From positions 1 to 64,000 of the forward strand of contig CAWCUU010000003.1 in NCBI GenBank assembly GCA_963798855.1: a DNA stretch of 64,000 bases, given 5' to 3'. The position numbers and the translations under genes were made by a program. This document shows positions 9,677 to 19,590 of the stretch, piece by piece. The notes under the pieces were generated by a model. The model did not search any database and was not told where the DNA came from. It was given only the letters and a program-made list of their open reading frames with translations. This DNA is from CAWCUU01 sp963798855. GTDB lineage: Bacteria > Gemmatimonadota > Gemmatimonadetes > Longimicrobiales > RSA9. How positions within the stretch are numbered: position 1 is the first letter of the stretch; each line of letters begins with the position of its first letter.

Positions 9677-11045
9677 CTAGTGCATCGTCAGAACCCATAT
9701 GTCCCCTTCCGTAACCCGCCGGGTGAAATAGACCTCGCGCCCATCGCGCGTGAGCTGTGGGGGTCCGATCACGTCCCGAGCCACGGAGAAGACCTTGCGC
9801 ACCCTCCTCGTTTGGCGGTCCACTACGTAAAGGGCGTCGCCACCCGATACGAAGAGGAGCCGGCGGCTGTCCGGAAGCCAGACCGGCCACTGCCCGAAGT
9901 CCGTCAGCCGCTCGTACGTTCGGGACGCGAACGCGTAGGCGACGATTCCTCGGTCGAACGCGGCGATCATGCCCCCCAGGCGGGCCCCGTCTGGCGACCA
10001 TGAATTCGGGCCGAACGGCGCGATCGAGTCGGGCGGCGCGGGGAGCGTGTCGAGCCGCTGCTCGCCCCACGGCCGATCGGGATCGAGCAAAATGGCGAAC
10101 CCCTTTCCGCTGGTCGGACTGGCGGCCGCCATCCGCCGGCCGTTGGGGGACCACACCGAAAACGAGAGGCCGCCGGGCGCATCGGTGACCTGGCCGAGGC
10201 CGCTGCCGTCCGGTCGGACCTTCCAGATCTGCAGAGGGCCGCTCCTGTCCGAGAACATCGCGACCCACCTGCCATCGGGTGACCAGCGGGGCACGCGGTC
10301 GGAGGCCGAGTCTCCCATGACCTGGCGCGGGGCGGCCGATCCGTCGGAAGGCATCAGGTAGATGTCGCCCTCCGGCTCGACGAGCGAATAGAACGCGACT
10401 CGACTGGCATCAGGCGATGGCTCGGGGTTCGCCCAGCGGCGTGAGCCGTGGGTCACCCATTCCGGCTCACCGACCATCGCGCCGGCGACCGGGTCGAAGG
10501 CGGAGCGCTGGACGTTACTCGTGACCAGGATGCTGCTGTAGGCGATGTGCTTTCCGTCGGCGGAAACGCTCACGTGCGCCAGCGAAGTTCCCGGGGAGGT
10601 GATCGGCTCGGGCTCGGCGAGCGGGCGTCCCGAGTCCTCGTCGACCCTGACCCGCCAGAGGTTCATGCTGCCACCGCGGTCGCTCACTTAGTAGAGGAAC
10701 CTTCCGTCCGACGGGAAGCTGACGCTCCCGCTCCAGCCGGTCGCCCAACGACTCACCATCGACGTACGGCAGCACGTAGTACGTGACACCGGCCTCGCTG
10801 CCCGAATCGATCAGGGTGAGGATGTTCGGATGGCTCAGCTGCGCCGAGATGCGGATCTCACGAAGGAACCGCTCCGCGCCGATCGACCGCGCCAGCTCCG
10901 GGCGCAATACCTTCAGCGCGACGCGTCGCCCGTGCTTCAGGTCCTCGGCGAGGAACACCAGGCCCATCCCGCCACGACCGATCTCCCGATCGATGCGGTA
11001 ACGGCCCTCGAGTACGGCTCGCAGCTGCTCGACGATTTCGGTCAT
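9677..11045 (-). pseudogene. Ser/Thr kinase-beta-propeller pseudogene with internal deletion
   Basis: The 5' part (start 11045) encodes a good kinase N-lobe: YRIDREIGRGGMG, VALKVL with the catalytic Lys, and the hinge YYVLPYVDGESL. After RERQLPV the sequence changes frame and becomes the middle of a TolB/PD40 propeller (SFPSDGRFLYY, then a TAA at 10688-10690, then SDRGGSMNLWRV), which stays open to 9677. The kinase C-lobe (HRD, DFG, APE), any membrane helix and the first blades are missing, so no kinase activity is possible. The propeller part (10687-9677, about 336 codons) retains many WSPDGR-type strands. The junction lies near 10708-10740, where the same bases read sensibly as either kinase or propeller. 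Confidence 0.85.
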
Positions 11046-11261
11046 CGGCGCGCGGCTTCGCGGCGTGGGGTTCGATTCCGAGGGCAGGCAGGACCGGACG
11101 TCGCTCGAGCGCGGCCGGTTCTCGTTCCCGAGCTCGCGCAGAATAATCGGCCGCCGCCGGCGATGGCGAAAGCCGGCTGCCATCCGCGCCGGATGCGAAG
11201 CGGGGCCGGCGCACTGGCTCGCCGACCCCGCCGAGCGGGCTCCGGGACGGACGTCGCCGCC

Positions 11262-12626
11262 CTATCCTCCGCAGCCCGAATTCACGTTCGGGTTGTTGTC
11301 GATCTCCTGCCGCACGATCGGGAAGCTGTCATCGTTCCCCTGCGTGCCCTGCGGATAGAGGTTCACGCCATCGGCCTCCAGGAATCGCCGCAGCGTGCCC
11401 TGGCGCTCGCCGCTGAGCCACAGGCCCGCGGAACGCGCGCGAGCGAGCTGCGGCAGATCGGTCGCCGGCGAGCCCGTGAACGCCACGGGCTGAAAGGGCC
11501 CGAACGAAAGCGTCGGGTTCACCCGCAGCATCGGATTCGTCGACGGATCGGCCAGCCGCGCGTTGATCCGATCCTGCGCGGCCTGCGTGGCGCCCTCCCG
11601 CAACTCCTTCTCCGCGATGATCATCTGCGCCTCCCAGCCCGAGGCGAGGACGATCGGACGGGCGCCATCGTCGTACAACAGCTGGAGCACCACGGGCACG
11701 CCGATGTCGGCGGCCTTGTAGCCGGGCGGATCCTTTACCAGCAGCCCCTGCGCGATCCACTCGTTCAGGTACGGCCAGCGCTCGTTGTGGCGGTTCCCCG
11801 CCCGTCCGTCGCCGACCGTCCAGCGCAACGCTTCCGTGGTTCCCGTCGAGAAGGAGAAGATCTCGTTGAACTGCGCGGGCTGGTTGTCCGAGTACTCCGC
11901 GAAGTAGACGAAGTCCTCGGGCACCGTGGCGGCGATGGCTGCGGCTTCGTCGTACCGGCCGAGCCAGAGCAGAGCGCGCGCCTGGCCGACGCGGGCGGCC
12001 ATCGCCACGTCGTCTCCACCGGCATCGGTCGCGTCGGCCTCTGCATCCTGGAGGCGCTCCAGCGCGGCTTCGGCGACCGCGTCGGAGGTGAGCGGGACCG
12101 CCTTCGGCTCGAGCACGGCCTGACAGTACAGCTCGGCCATGAATTCCCGGATATAGCCGCCGTACAGCCCGGCCAGGGCGATGCCCTCGCGCAGGTCGCT
12201 CTCCACCTCGGAGAAGTCGGGGTCGCCCAGCGCGTCGCGGAAGTTCATCAGCCCCTGGTCCGCCGACGCGCGCGACACCTGCAACGGAGTGAACAGGTCA
12301 GCCGTGATGGTGCCGTTGTCCGGATCGAGCTGGACGTTGCGCTCGTCGACGTCGATGCGCGTCGGGAAGGTCCCGGCGAGGATCATCTCGTCGGTGAACA
12401 GCGCGGAGTAGCGGACGTAGTCGTCGAACGCCTCCTGGAAGTCGCCGACGACGCTAGCGACGGCGTTCGGAACGGCGGTCGGTCCCTTGAGCTGATCGGG
12501 CGTCACGACGGTCGGGTCGCGAACATCGAGCAGGTTCCCACAGCCGGTCAGGACGAGGGCCAGCGCGACGAGCGCGCGGTGTGGCGCGAGCGGCCGGCCC
12601 GATCCGAAAACTGCGATGATGGACAT
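11262..12626 (-). CDS. RagB/SusD family outer-membrane lipoprotein
   Basis: SusD-like nutrient-binding lipoprotein, 454 residues. It has a signal peptide with lipobox LVLTGC (Cys29), so it is lipid-anchored, probably facing outward as the lid over its SusC partner. The body is alpha-helical and TPR-like as in SusD (for example AARVGQARALLWLGRYDEA), with a C-terminal WLSGERQGTLRRFLE region typical of the Gemmatimonadota/Bacteroidota RagB group. It lies 12 bases downstream of the SusC gene and is evidently co-transcribed. The ligand cannot be predicted because no glycoside hydrolase or protease is nearby. Confidence 0.88.
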   Translation of the reverse strand: MSIIAVFGSGRPLAPHRALVALALVLTGCGNLLDVRDPTVVTPDQLKGPTAVPNAVASVVGDFQEAFDDYVRYSALFTDEMILAGTFPTRIDVDERNVQLDPDNGTITADLFTPLQVSRASADQGLMNFRDALGDPDFSEVESDLREGIALAGLYGGYIREFMAELYCQAVLEPKAVPLTSDAVAEAALERLQDAEADATDAGGDDVAMAARVGQARALLWLGRYDEAAAIAATVPEDFVYFAEYSDNQPAQFNEIFSFSTGTTEALRWTVGDGRAGNRHNERWPYLNEWIAQGLLVKDPPGYKAADIGVPVVLQLLYDDGARPIVLASGWEAQMIIAEKELREGATQAAQDRINARLADPSTNPMLRVNPTLSFGPFQPVAFTGSPATDLPQLARARSAGLWLSGERQGTLRRFLEADGVNLYPQGTQGNDDSFPIVRQEIDNNPNVNSGCGG

Positions 12627-12638
12627 GGCGCGCTCCTG

Positions 12639-15600
12639 CTAAAGGCCCAGGGTGAGACGCACCAGGAACTGGCGCGCCGGCGGCAGCGTCCACAGCTGCT
12701 CGCGCGTAACCTGATCGGTGTTGTTGAAGTTCACTTCCGGATCGGTGCCCGGGTACTTCGTCCACGTCGCGAGGTTCTGCCCCGAAAGCGTGAGCGTGGC
12801 ATCGTGGGCGCCCCACAGCGAGAGCCAGCGCTCCGGCAGGTGCACGTTCAGCGACAGCGTGCGCAGCTTGGCGAACGTGGCGTCGTAGACGAACGGCGCT
12901 TCCGTCCCCGCCGCCGACGCGGCGTCCTTGATGAGCGCCTCATTCGTCGGATTGCCACTCGCATCGGTGCCGAAGATCTCCGGGCAGGCGCCGAACTGGT
13001 CCCCCCCGCCGAACAGCCCACAGCTGAAGGCCTCGAGGCCGTTCAGGAGCTTGTGTCCTCCGGCGTAATCCACCAGCGCGTACAGCTCGAAGCGGGAGAA
13101 GAAGCCCAGCGTGGAGGAAACCGAGCCCTCCCACGTCGGCGTGGGCTGGCCGAGGTAGGCGACGTCATCCGCCACCTGCGGTGTGCCATCGGCGGCCAGC
13201 GTCACGGGCCGCGCGAAATAGCTGCCGAACGCGTAGCCCTGCTGGTGCCGCTGCGTGCCGAAGATGATCGGCTCGGGCAGCTTCGTGACCCGGTTCCGGT
13301 TCGTCGAGATCGTCGCGCTCCATAGCCACGTCAGATCCGGGCGCGAGACCGCGGTCAGGTCGAGCTCCGCCTCGATCCCGCGGTTCGTGATCTCCGCGAC
13401 GTTCACGAAACGGTTGCCCGGGAAGCCGAGCGAGGGTGCATCCGGTCGCTGCACGATCGCGTCCTCGGTCCGCTGGTCGTAGTACGTGAGCTGTAGCCCG
13501 ACCCGGCCGTTCAGAATGCTCGCGTCGAACCCCACCTCCAGCTCTTTCCCGGTCTCCGGCTTCAGCTGATCGTTGCCGGGCCGGTTGCTCGTCACGCCCA
13601 GCACGTTCGCGCCGCGGAAGGCCACGGCAACGGGGGTCAGCAGCGCCAGCGCGTCGGTGGTCCCGGGCTGCTTCCCGGACTCGCCCCACGCCGCCCGCAG
13701 CTTGAACGTCTGGAACAGCTCCGGGAACCACTGCGCGTCGCTCGCGATCCAGGAGACGCTGATGCGCGGATAGGTCTTGATCCCGAGCTCGGAGCCGAAG
13801 GCGCTGTTGTCGTCGAAGCGCACGGCCGGCGTGACGAAGAGCCGGTCCCGCCAGGAGAGCTGCTCCTGCGCGTAGAGACCCAGGGTGCGCGACTCGAAGA
13901 ACGCGTCGTCGCCCTCGTTCGTCACCGAGTTGCCGACCGACGGCGAGCCCGCGGGGAACTCGCGACCGATCGCCTGCGTGGTCTCGGTCGTGGCCCTGAA
14001 CCACTGCGCGCCGACCGTCGTCACCGACTGCAGCGCCGACGTGACGTTGGCCGTCACGGACGAGGTAGCCTCCAGCGTGAGGTCGCGCGTCGTCGCATCG
14101 AGCCGGCTGATGAAGCCCCTCGAGTCGTTGAAGAACGGGAGCTCAGGGTCCACCGGCACGAGGTTTCGCAGCTGGCTGGAGTGCTCGTCGTAGCCGACCG
14201 TGAATCGATTGGTGAGCCAGCCGACCGGCCGATAGTTCAGCGTCCCGCTTCCGGTGTAGCGCTCCAGCTCCTGGTCGTTCACCCGCGTGAAGATCTTGTC
14301 GTTCGTGCTGATGAAGTACGGGCTTCCGCAGAAATCGGCGGTCGTCTGTTCGAGCGGCAGCCCGCTGCTGCGCGATGCCTCGAAGGCGATAAAGCAGCTC
14401 TGCACGGGGGCCCCGCCGCTGGTGGGATCGGGCCGCGTCAGCGGGCCGTTCCACGGGTTGCCCAGGGCGTTGCCGATGATGCCGAACAGGTTGTTGTCGT
14501 TCTCCGGCAGACGCGCGTGACTGCTGACGAAGCCGTTCGAGACGGAGACGTGGACCTTCTCGGATGGATCGGCATCGAAGTTGGCGCGCACCTGGTACTG
14601 CCTCGAGTCGTTCGACGGCAGATCACCCGTTGCGTCCGTGTAGTCGCCGGAGAGGAAATACGTCGTCTGCTGACCACCGCCGCGGACCGTCGCGCCATAG
14701 GTCTGCCGCCGGCCCGTTCGGAACGGAGATGCGAACGGTCCCGCCCCTTCCAGCAGGCTCAGCGTGTAGGTCGTGTCCTTCACGGCCGCGTAGCCGTCCG
14801 GATTGGCGTCGCTCGACGTGAGCAGATCCAGTCCGAGCCCGCGCGCGGGGTTCCAGGCCACGGACCACCATTTCGTGGCGTCCCAGCTGAACCCCTGCTC
14901 CGCCCGGAACGTGTACTGGGTCTGGCCCGACCGGCCCTTCTTCGTGGTGATGCGGATGACGCCTCCGGAAGCCTCCGTGCCGTAGAGCGTCGCAGCGGCC
15001 GGCCCCTTGACCACCTCCACCGAGGCAATGTCCTCCGGGTTGATGTCGTTGAGGCGCGTGAACGTCTGCCCGCCCACACCCGCGTTGATGTTGTTGCTGT
15101 TGTCGATGCGGGCGCCGTCGACGTAGATCAGCGGCGTATTGTCGAGCCCGAGGCTGGAGCTTCCGCGGATCTTGATGCTCGACGCCGTACCTACCGACCC
15201 CGAGTTCGGACGGATCGAAACCCCCGTGATCCGTCCCTGCAGCAAGTCCGTCAGGGACACGGCCGGCGCCTTGCTCAGCGTCTCGCCAGCGTCCAGCGTC
15301 GAGATCGCGTTGCCGAGCTCCCGCGTGCGCTGCTCACCCGTGGCGGTCACCACCACCTCCTCCAGCGAGACGGCCGCGACGCTCAGGTCGAAGTTCAGCG
15401 TCACGGTCTGTCCGGCATCCACGGTGACCGCACGCGAATCGCTGCGATAGCCGATCATCTGGACCTGCACCTCGACCTCGCCGGTCGGCACGCCCTCCAG
15501 CCGGTAGCGTCCCTGCGCGTCGGTGAGGATCCCGACATTCGTCCCCGGGATGAAGACCTGCGCTCCCGGCAGCGGCTGTCCACCGCTCGCTTCACGAACC

Positions 15601-15722
15601 TGTCCCGTCACCGTGCTCGTCTGTGCGAATGCCCGGGCAGACGGTGTCGCAAGAACGACAACCGCGCCGGCCAGCAGGAGCGCACGCGAGCGTCCGACTG
15701 ATTCCCACCACATCCGGGACAT
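12639..15722 (-). CDS. SusC/RagA-type TonB-linked outer-membrane transporter
   Basis: TonB-dependent outer-membrane receptor, 1027 residues. It has a signal peptide ending around ARAFAQ, then a carboxypeptidase-regulatory-like domain (about 35-115, TVTGQVREASGGQPLPGAQV), then a plug (about 130-240) containing IRGSSSLG and TPLIYVDGARI, then a large beta-barrel ending in FLVRLTLGL. This is the canonical SusC order. ATG 15722 has AAAGGAGA just upstream. It forms a two-gene unit with the SusD-like lipoprotein downstream and imports an unknown ligand using TonB/ExbBD energy. The promoter should lie in 15723-16079. Confidence 0.9.
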   Translation of the reverse strand: MSRMWWESVGRSRALLLAGAVVVLATPSARAFAQTSTVTGQVREASGGQPLPGAQVFIPGTNVGILTDAQGRYRLEGVPTGEVEVQVQMIGYRSDSRAVTVDAGQTVTLNFDLSVAAVSLEEVVVTATGEQRTRELGNAISTLDAGETLSKAPAVSLTDLLQGRITGVSIRPNSGSVGTASSIKIRGSSSLGLDNTPLIYVDGARIDNSNNINAGVGGQTFTRLNDINPEDIASVEVVKGPAAATLYGTEASGGVIRITTKKGRSGQTQYTFRAEQGFSWDATKWWSVAWNPARGLGLDLLTSSDANPDGYAAVKDTTYTLSLLEGAGPFASPFRTGRRQTYGATVRGGGQQTTYFLSGDYTDATGDLPSNDSRQYQVRANFDADPSEKVHVSVSNGFVSSHARLPENDNNLFGIIGNALGNPWNGPLTRPDPTSGGAPVQSCFIAFEASRSSGLPLEQTTADFCGSPYFISTNDKIFTRVNDQELERYTGSGTLNYRPVGWLTNRFTVGYDEHSSQLRNLVPVDPELPFFNDSRGFISRLDATTRDLTLEATSSVTANVTSALQSVTTVGAQWFRATTETTQAIGREFPAGSPSVGNSVTNEGDDAFFESRTLGLYAQEQLSWRDRLFVTPAVRFDDNSAFGSELGIKTYPRISVSWIASDAQWFPELFQTFKLRAAWGESGKQPGTTDALALLTPVAVAFRGANVLGVTSNRPGNDQLKPETGKELEVGFDASILNGRVGLQLTYYDQRTEDAIVQRPDAPSLGFPGNRFVNVAEITNRGIEAELDLTAVSRPDLTWLWSATISTNRNRVTKLPEPIIFGTQRHQQGYAFGSYFARPVTLAADGTPQVADDVAYLGQPTPTWEGSVSSTLGFFSRFELYALVDYAGGHKLLNGLEAFSCGLFGGGDQFGACPEIFGTDASGNPTNEALIKDAASAAGTEAPFVYDATFAKLRTLSLNVHLPERWLSLWGAHDATLTLSGQNLATWTKYPGTDPEVNFNNTDQVTREQLWTLPPARQFLVRLTLGL

Positions 15723-16079
15723 CGGCGGCTCTCCTTTCACCAGGAATCCGACGACGAGGCGAGCCGGCCGTTCGTTCCGGACCTTCCATACGCCGTCGGC
15801 GCGGCTCCGCGATCGAACGCGAAGCACGCGCGTCTCGTATCGATGAAACGACCATCGCTCGCCGGTTCGGACAGATCCCAGACTCGACCGCGCCGACCGG
15901 CGGCCCGCTGACTCGCAGGACCGATGGCCATCTCCCCAGATCAACTCATCGGTTGACCAGTGAGTTCCTGTGAAAGCGCGATCTCGTTTGGTAACAACGG
16001 GTTATGCCGCTTGCCATCTCTTGCCGTTCGGCAACGCGCACGGAACGGGAGCAGGTACGAACGCACCCTGGTAGGAGGG
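15723..16079. other. Upstream region of the SusC-SusD unit
   Basis: No credible gene is seen. The region must contain the minus-strand promoter for the transporter pair, but I could not pick convincing -35/-10 boxes. Base composition is less GC-rich around 15940-16015. Confidence 0.4.
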
Positions 16080-16114
16080 GTGGGCGGCTACGCGGCGACC
16101 GCGAAGCCGCCCAC
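16080..16114 (-). terminator. Strong hairpin after the ankyrin/membrane-protein unit
   Basis: Two nested perfect stems, GTGGGCGGCT/AGCCGCCCAC outside and CGCGG/CCGCG inside with loop CGA, make a near-continuous 15-bp hairpin. It begins 10 bases past the stop of the minus-strand gene at 16124, the right place for a terminator, but no T-tract follows on that strand. Confidence 0.5.
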
Positions 16115-16123
16115 GGTGGCGGA

Positions 16124-16483
16124 TCAGGAGGCCACGCCGCCGGACGGGCGGTGGAAGAACGGCGAGACGCCCGGTCGGAACGGGAAGAAGGCGACGACCC
16201 CGAAGATCACGACGGGCGCGATCAGCTCCAGCGGCTCGTGGAAGATGCTCAGCGCGACGTGAAACGCCATCCACGCGGCGAGCAGCCAGCGCGCCCAGCC
16301 GCGACCGTAGAGAAGGAATGTCCCACCGAGCAGTGCCGCGATGCCGATCGCGCTGACCAGCAGGTCGTCGTCGGCGATGCGGTGGCCCCGCAGTATCGGC
16401 GCGCCGCCGAGGTAGAGGTCGAGACAACCCAGCGCGAGGAACAGCGCGGCGATCACGAGGATCGAGGTCGGCGGCCTACGCAT
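16124..16483 (-). CDS. Small integral membrane protein of unknown function
   Basis: A 119-residue protein with about four hydrophobic segments (ILVIAALFLALGCLDLYLG; LLVSAIGIAALLGGTFLLYG; WLLAAWMAFHVALSIF; LIAPVVIFGVVAFFPF). It has no catalytic motif that I recognise. Its ATG overlaps the stop of the upstream ankyrin-repeat gene by 8 bases, suggesting translational coupling and a shared transcript. It is followed by a strong hairpin. Confidence 0.7.
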   Translation of the reverse strand: MRRPPTSILVIAALFLALGCLDLYLGGAPILRGHRIADDDLLVSAIGIAALLGGTFLLYGRGWARWLLAAWMAFHVALSIFHEPLELIAPVVIFGVVAFFPFRPGVSPFFHRPSGGVAS

Positions 16484-18067
16484 CGTGTCCTCCCAGCGTG
16501 CGGCGCCAGTCGGCGAGGGTGTCGAGAACCCCTTCCGCCGGCTCGTCGGTGGGCGGCTCCCAGTCGACGGGCGAGCCGGCTTCGAGCAGCAGACGCGCGA
16601 CTTCCCGGTACTCCTCGTCGTCGCCGCCCTTCGACCGTGCCGATTCGGCCGCCCAGATCAGCGGCTGGGCCCTGAACTCGCGATCGCGAACGGTCACCGA
16701 TGCGCCGCGTGCGAGCAGCGTGCGGACCGAGTTCGCGCGTCCGGCCATCGCGGCGGCGTGCAGCGCCGTCTTGCCGATCTCCTCGTCGCCCTGGTTAACG
16801 TCGAAGCCACAGTCGAGCATCGTTTCGAGCGATTCGGTGTCGCCCCGCGCCGCGGCCTCGTACATCGCGACGTGGTGCTCGGGCAGGATGCGGCCGCGAA
16901 GCGCGGGGTGCTCGCCGAGCAGCGCCTCTGCGGTCTCGCGATCGCCGCGGCTGCAGGCCGCGACGAGCCGATCGACACCGGAGAGCTCGGCCGCCGCGCC
17001 GTGGGCGAGGAGCCAGTCGGCGACCTGGCGGTTGCCGTTCAGCTCCGCCACGGCGTACGGCGTACGGCCATCCCTACGCCGGCGCGACACGTCTGCGCCG
17101 TGTCCACGAGCAGCTCCGCCAGCGCGACGTCCCATCGGCGGGCGACCACGTGCAGCGGCGTCTCGCGGTTTTCCGCGAACACCGCGTCCGCGTTCGCGCC
17201 GTGCTCCAGCAGCCAGCGCTCGCCGTCGGGCGTGTCGGACCAGCACAGGCTCGAATAGAGCGACGAGGAGCCGTCCGTCGCCCACGGCTGGTTCACGTCC
17301 GCGCCGTGTGCGAGCAGCAGCTCGAGCGTCGGCAGGTCCCCGGCGCCCGTCGCGAGCGGCAGCGTCACGCCGTCGTTCGGATCCGCGCCGGCCTCGAGCA
17401 GCAGCTCCGCCAGCGACAGCAGCCGCGTGGCGAACGCCGCGCCCCAAAGCACGGGGCGGTGGACACCGTGATGGAGCCAGGGGAAGCGGGCGTTGGGATC
17501 GGCCCCGAGTTGGAGCAGGCGCCGCGCGATCGCGACGTATCCATCCGGGTCGCCCCCCTCCCGTCCCGCCAGCGATGTGTAGCAGACGTAGAGCAGCGGC
17601 TCCCAGTCGCGCGGGCCGCCGGGCCGCAGCGCGAGCGAGGGGTCCTCGGCGAGACGCGACTCGACCGCGCCGGCGTCGCCCAGCACGATCTCGGTGTAGA
17701 GGCTCGCGTTGGCGATCCTCGGGTTAAGCGCGAGCAGCCGCTCGGCCCGCTCGGGGCGTCCATCAGTGGCCGCCTCGATGAACCGGTCGACCGCATCGCC
17801 GAATTCCAGCGTCAGCTCCTCGACTCGCTCGCGCAGCGCTTTCCACGAGGTGAAGCCGTGCTCGCGCGCGATCACCGACTGCGCATCGTGGAGCGCCAGC
17901 GACGCTCGCGCGAGATCGGCATCGGTGATCCCCGCCAGCGAAGGCAGGATACGGAAGCGGGCGAGGGCGGCCGGGTCGCCGGCCTGGGCGGAGCGCAGCA
18001 GGTCCTTGGCCTGCCGCTTGAGCTGCCCGAGATCCGGGCGCTCGGGTAACTGCCGTGCGGGTGTCAT
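16476..18067 (-). pseudogene. Ankyrin-repeat protein with one frameshift
   Basis: Multi-ankyrin protein of about 530 residues if the frame is restored. The N-terminus (MTPARQLPERPDLGQLKRQAKDLL) is a helical leader often found on bacterial ankyrin proteins. Ankyrin repeats follow with the A-G-A-D-P/V-N signature (LLEAGADPNDG, LLAHGADVNQP, LLEHGANADAV) and continue after the break (GKTALHAAAMAGRANSV). The break is a missing base near 17101: the expected LLVDHGADVSRR is split between two frames. Start 18067 has GGAGGA at correct spacing. It is probably a cytoplasmic protein-binding scaffold with unknown partners. Whether the lesion is real or an assembly error is open. Confidence 0.85.
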
Positions 18068-18251
18068 GCGTCCTCCATGCTCGTGGCCGGCGGTCCGCAG
18101 GCTGGCCAGCACGGAGTGACGTGCGGCGACTTGGAGCTTCGTGGGGTGGACTCGGTCCTTCGCGCGGACCCGCGGGCGCCCCCTGCACCCGCGGGAAGAT
18201 TGGTGGGGGCCGCGGGCCGAGTCAAGGCGTCGGACCCCGAGCCGATCCCTG

Positions 18252-18941
18252 CTATCGGCCCGGCGCGATCATGATGTGCGCGCCCGGCGTGCCTTCGAAC
18301 ATCAGCCACGGTTCGCCCGGTCCGCGCGCTTTCGTGGGCAGGCCGGTCGAGGCGCTGGTCGCTCCCGGCGTGTAGATCACCCAGCGAAGGTGGGGCTGGT
18401 CCACCGTGCCGGTCGCCGCGTCGTAGCCCTTGCCTCCGAGCACGTACAGGATCGCGCCGTACGGCATCTTCAGCTTGCCGTCACGGATCTCATTCCAGCG
18501 CGTCTGCTCCCGTTCCTTGCCGGTGATCCCCTGCCGCACCAGCTCGCGTCCACGCGCCATGAACGGCTCCAGCGAGCGGTGATAGCAGGCGACGCTCCAG
18601 TACTCGTCGCGCGGGTCGTCGGCCAGGCAGATGAGGGGGCCGGTGCCGCTCCGCAGCGTGACCACCTGCCCGTCGCTCGTCCACCCCAGGACCGTCGCGT
18701 CGGCCCGCATCGAGTCGGGCGCCGCGAGCACCGCGGCCGCGATCTGCACCTTCGGGGTAGGGACCGCGGCCGTCGATGGTGCGGGCCTCGCTTGCGCCCG
18801 CAGGGACGCGGGGGCGAACACGGCGGCCGCCAGGAGAGCGACGGCGAGCCTTCGCGCGGAAGCGAAGCGATTCGCATTACGAGGCACAACGGGCTCGGGC
18901 ACGGCGCGCTCGGCCGCGATGCGCGATACGACGTGGGCCAT
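18252..18941 (-). CDS. Exported protein of unknown function
   Basis: A 229-residue protein with an N-terminal signal sequence (LAVALLAAAVFAPASLRAQA). The mature region holds TVLGWTSDGQVVTLRSG, LICLADDPRDEYWSVACYH (two cysteines that may pair) and a C-terminal GGKGYDAATG...LRWVIYTPG. I do not recognise the family. ATG 18941 is chosen for its spacing to GGAG upstream and because it places the signal peptide about 30 residues in; an upstream in-frame start at 19016 would overlap the next gene's end. It lies 76 bases downstream of the membrane-anchored orphan at 19018 and may share its transcript. Confidence 0.7.
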   Translation of the reverse strand: MAHVVSRIAAERAVPEPVVPRNANRFASARRLAVALLAAAVFAPASLRAQARPAPSTAAVPTPKVQIAAAVLAAPDSMRADATVLGWTSDGQVVTLRSGTGPLICLADDPRDEYWSVACYHRSLEPFMARGRELVRQGITGKEREQTRWNEIRDGKLKMPYGAILYVLGGKGYDAATGTVDQPHLRWVIYTPGATSASTGLPTKARGPGEPWLMFEGTPGAHIMIAPGR

Positions 18942-19017
18942 GGGTATCTCCGGACTGTTGAGGGAGGTGTCGGTAGCGGAAGATCGGGCCGGGAGCGGAA
19001 CGTCGCCAGAGCCCATG

Positions 19018-19590
19018 CTAGCCGGGGCCCGACGCGAAAATCGTGTCGTACTTCGCCTCGAGCCCCTGACCGAGCTGGCGGAGCACCTGAAGCTGACCAG
19101 AGAGCCGGCGGAGCGACGAGGAGTCGTCGGCGTTGATCCCCGTGAACGTGCGAACCACGTCGGTCCGCAGCTCCGAGTAGAGCCGCTGCGCCTGGTACGC
19201 GCGGGCCACCTGGATCAGCCAGGTCAGGTCCAGGCGCGCCGTGGCCTGCGTCATCTGCGCGGTCTCCCACGCGGCGTCGGAGAAGTCGGGCAGGTTCACG
19301 CGAACCTCCAGGGCCTGCGACTCGCCGCGCCGGATGGCGGCGCTGACGGCGGGGAGCCGCGCCAGCATCGAGTCGATGCTGGGCGACGAGCGGGCCAGCT
19401 CGTCGCGGTTCGATCGCAGCTCTGCGAGCACCGCGGCCCGAGCCTGCTCGGCCTGCTCGCGGACCTGCCGGCCCTGCCGCCACTCATCGAAGCCCAGCGC
19501 GACGAGAACGGCGAAGACCACACTCACGATCTCCACCAGGATCCGCGTCGCCCTATCCCGAAGCCGACTCGAAAATCGAGTCCTGCTCAT
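19018..19590 (-). CDS. Membrane-anchored coiled-coil orphan
   Basis: A 190-residue protein. A basic N-terminus is followed by one membrane helix (ILVEIVSVVFAVLVALGFDEW, about 17-38) and then a charged helical region (REQAEQARAAVLAELRSNRDELAR) likely to form a coiled coil, in a type II orientation with the bulk outside. The LVEIVSVVFAVLVALGFDEWR stretch is one I have seen as a common N-terminus among uncharacterised bacterial membrane proteins, but no function is known to me. It is divergent from the toxin-antitoxin module. Confidence 0.65.
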   Translation of the reverse strand: MSRTRFSSRLRDRATRILVEIVSVVFAVLVALGFDEWRQGRQVREQAEQARAAVLAELRSNRDELARSSPSIDSMLARLPAVSAAIRRGESQALEVRVNLPDFSDAAWETAQMTQATARLDLTWLIQVARAYQAQRLYSELRTDVVRTFTGINADDSSSLRRLSGQLQVLRQLGQGLEAKYDTIFASGPG

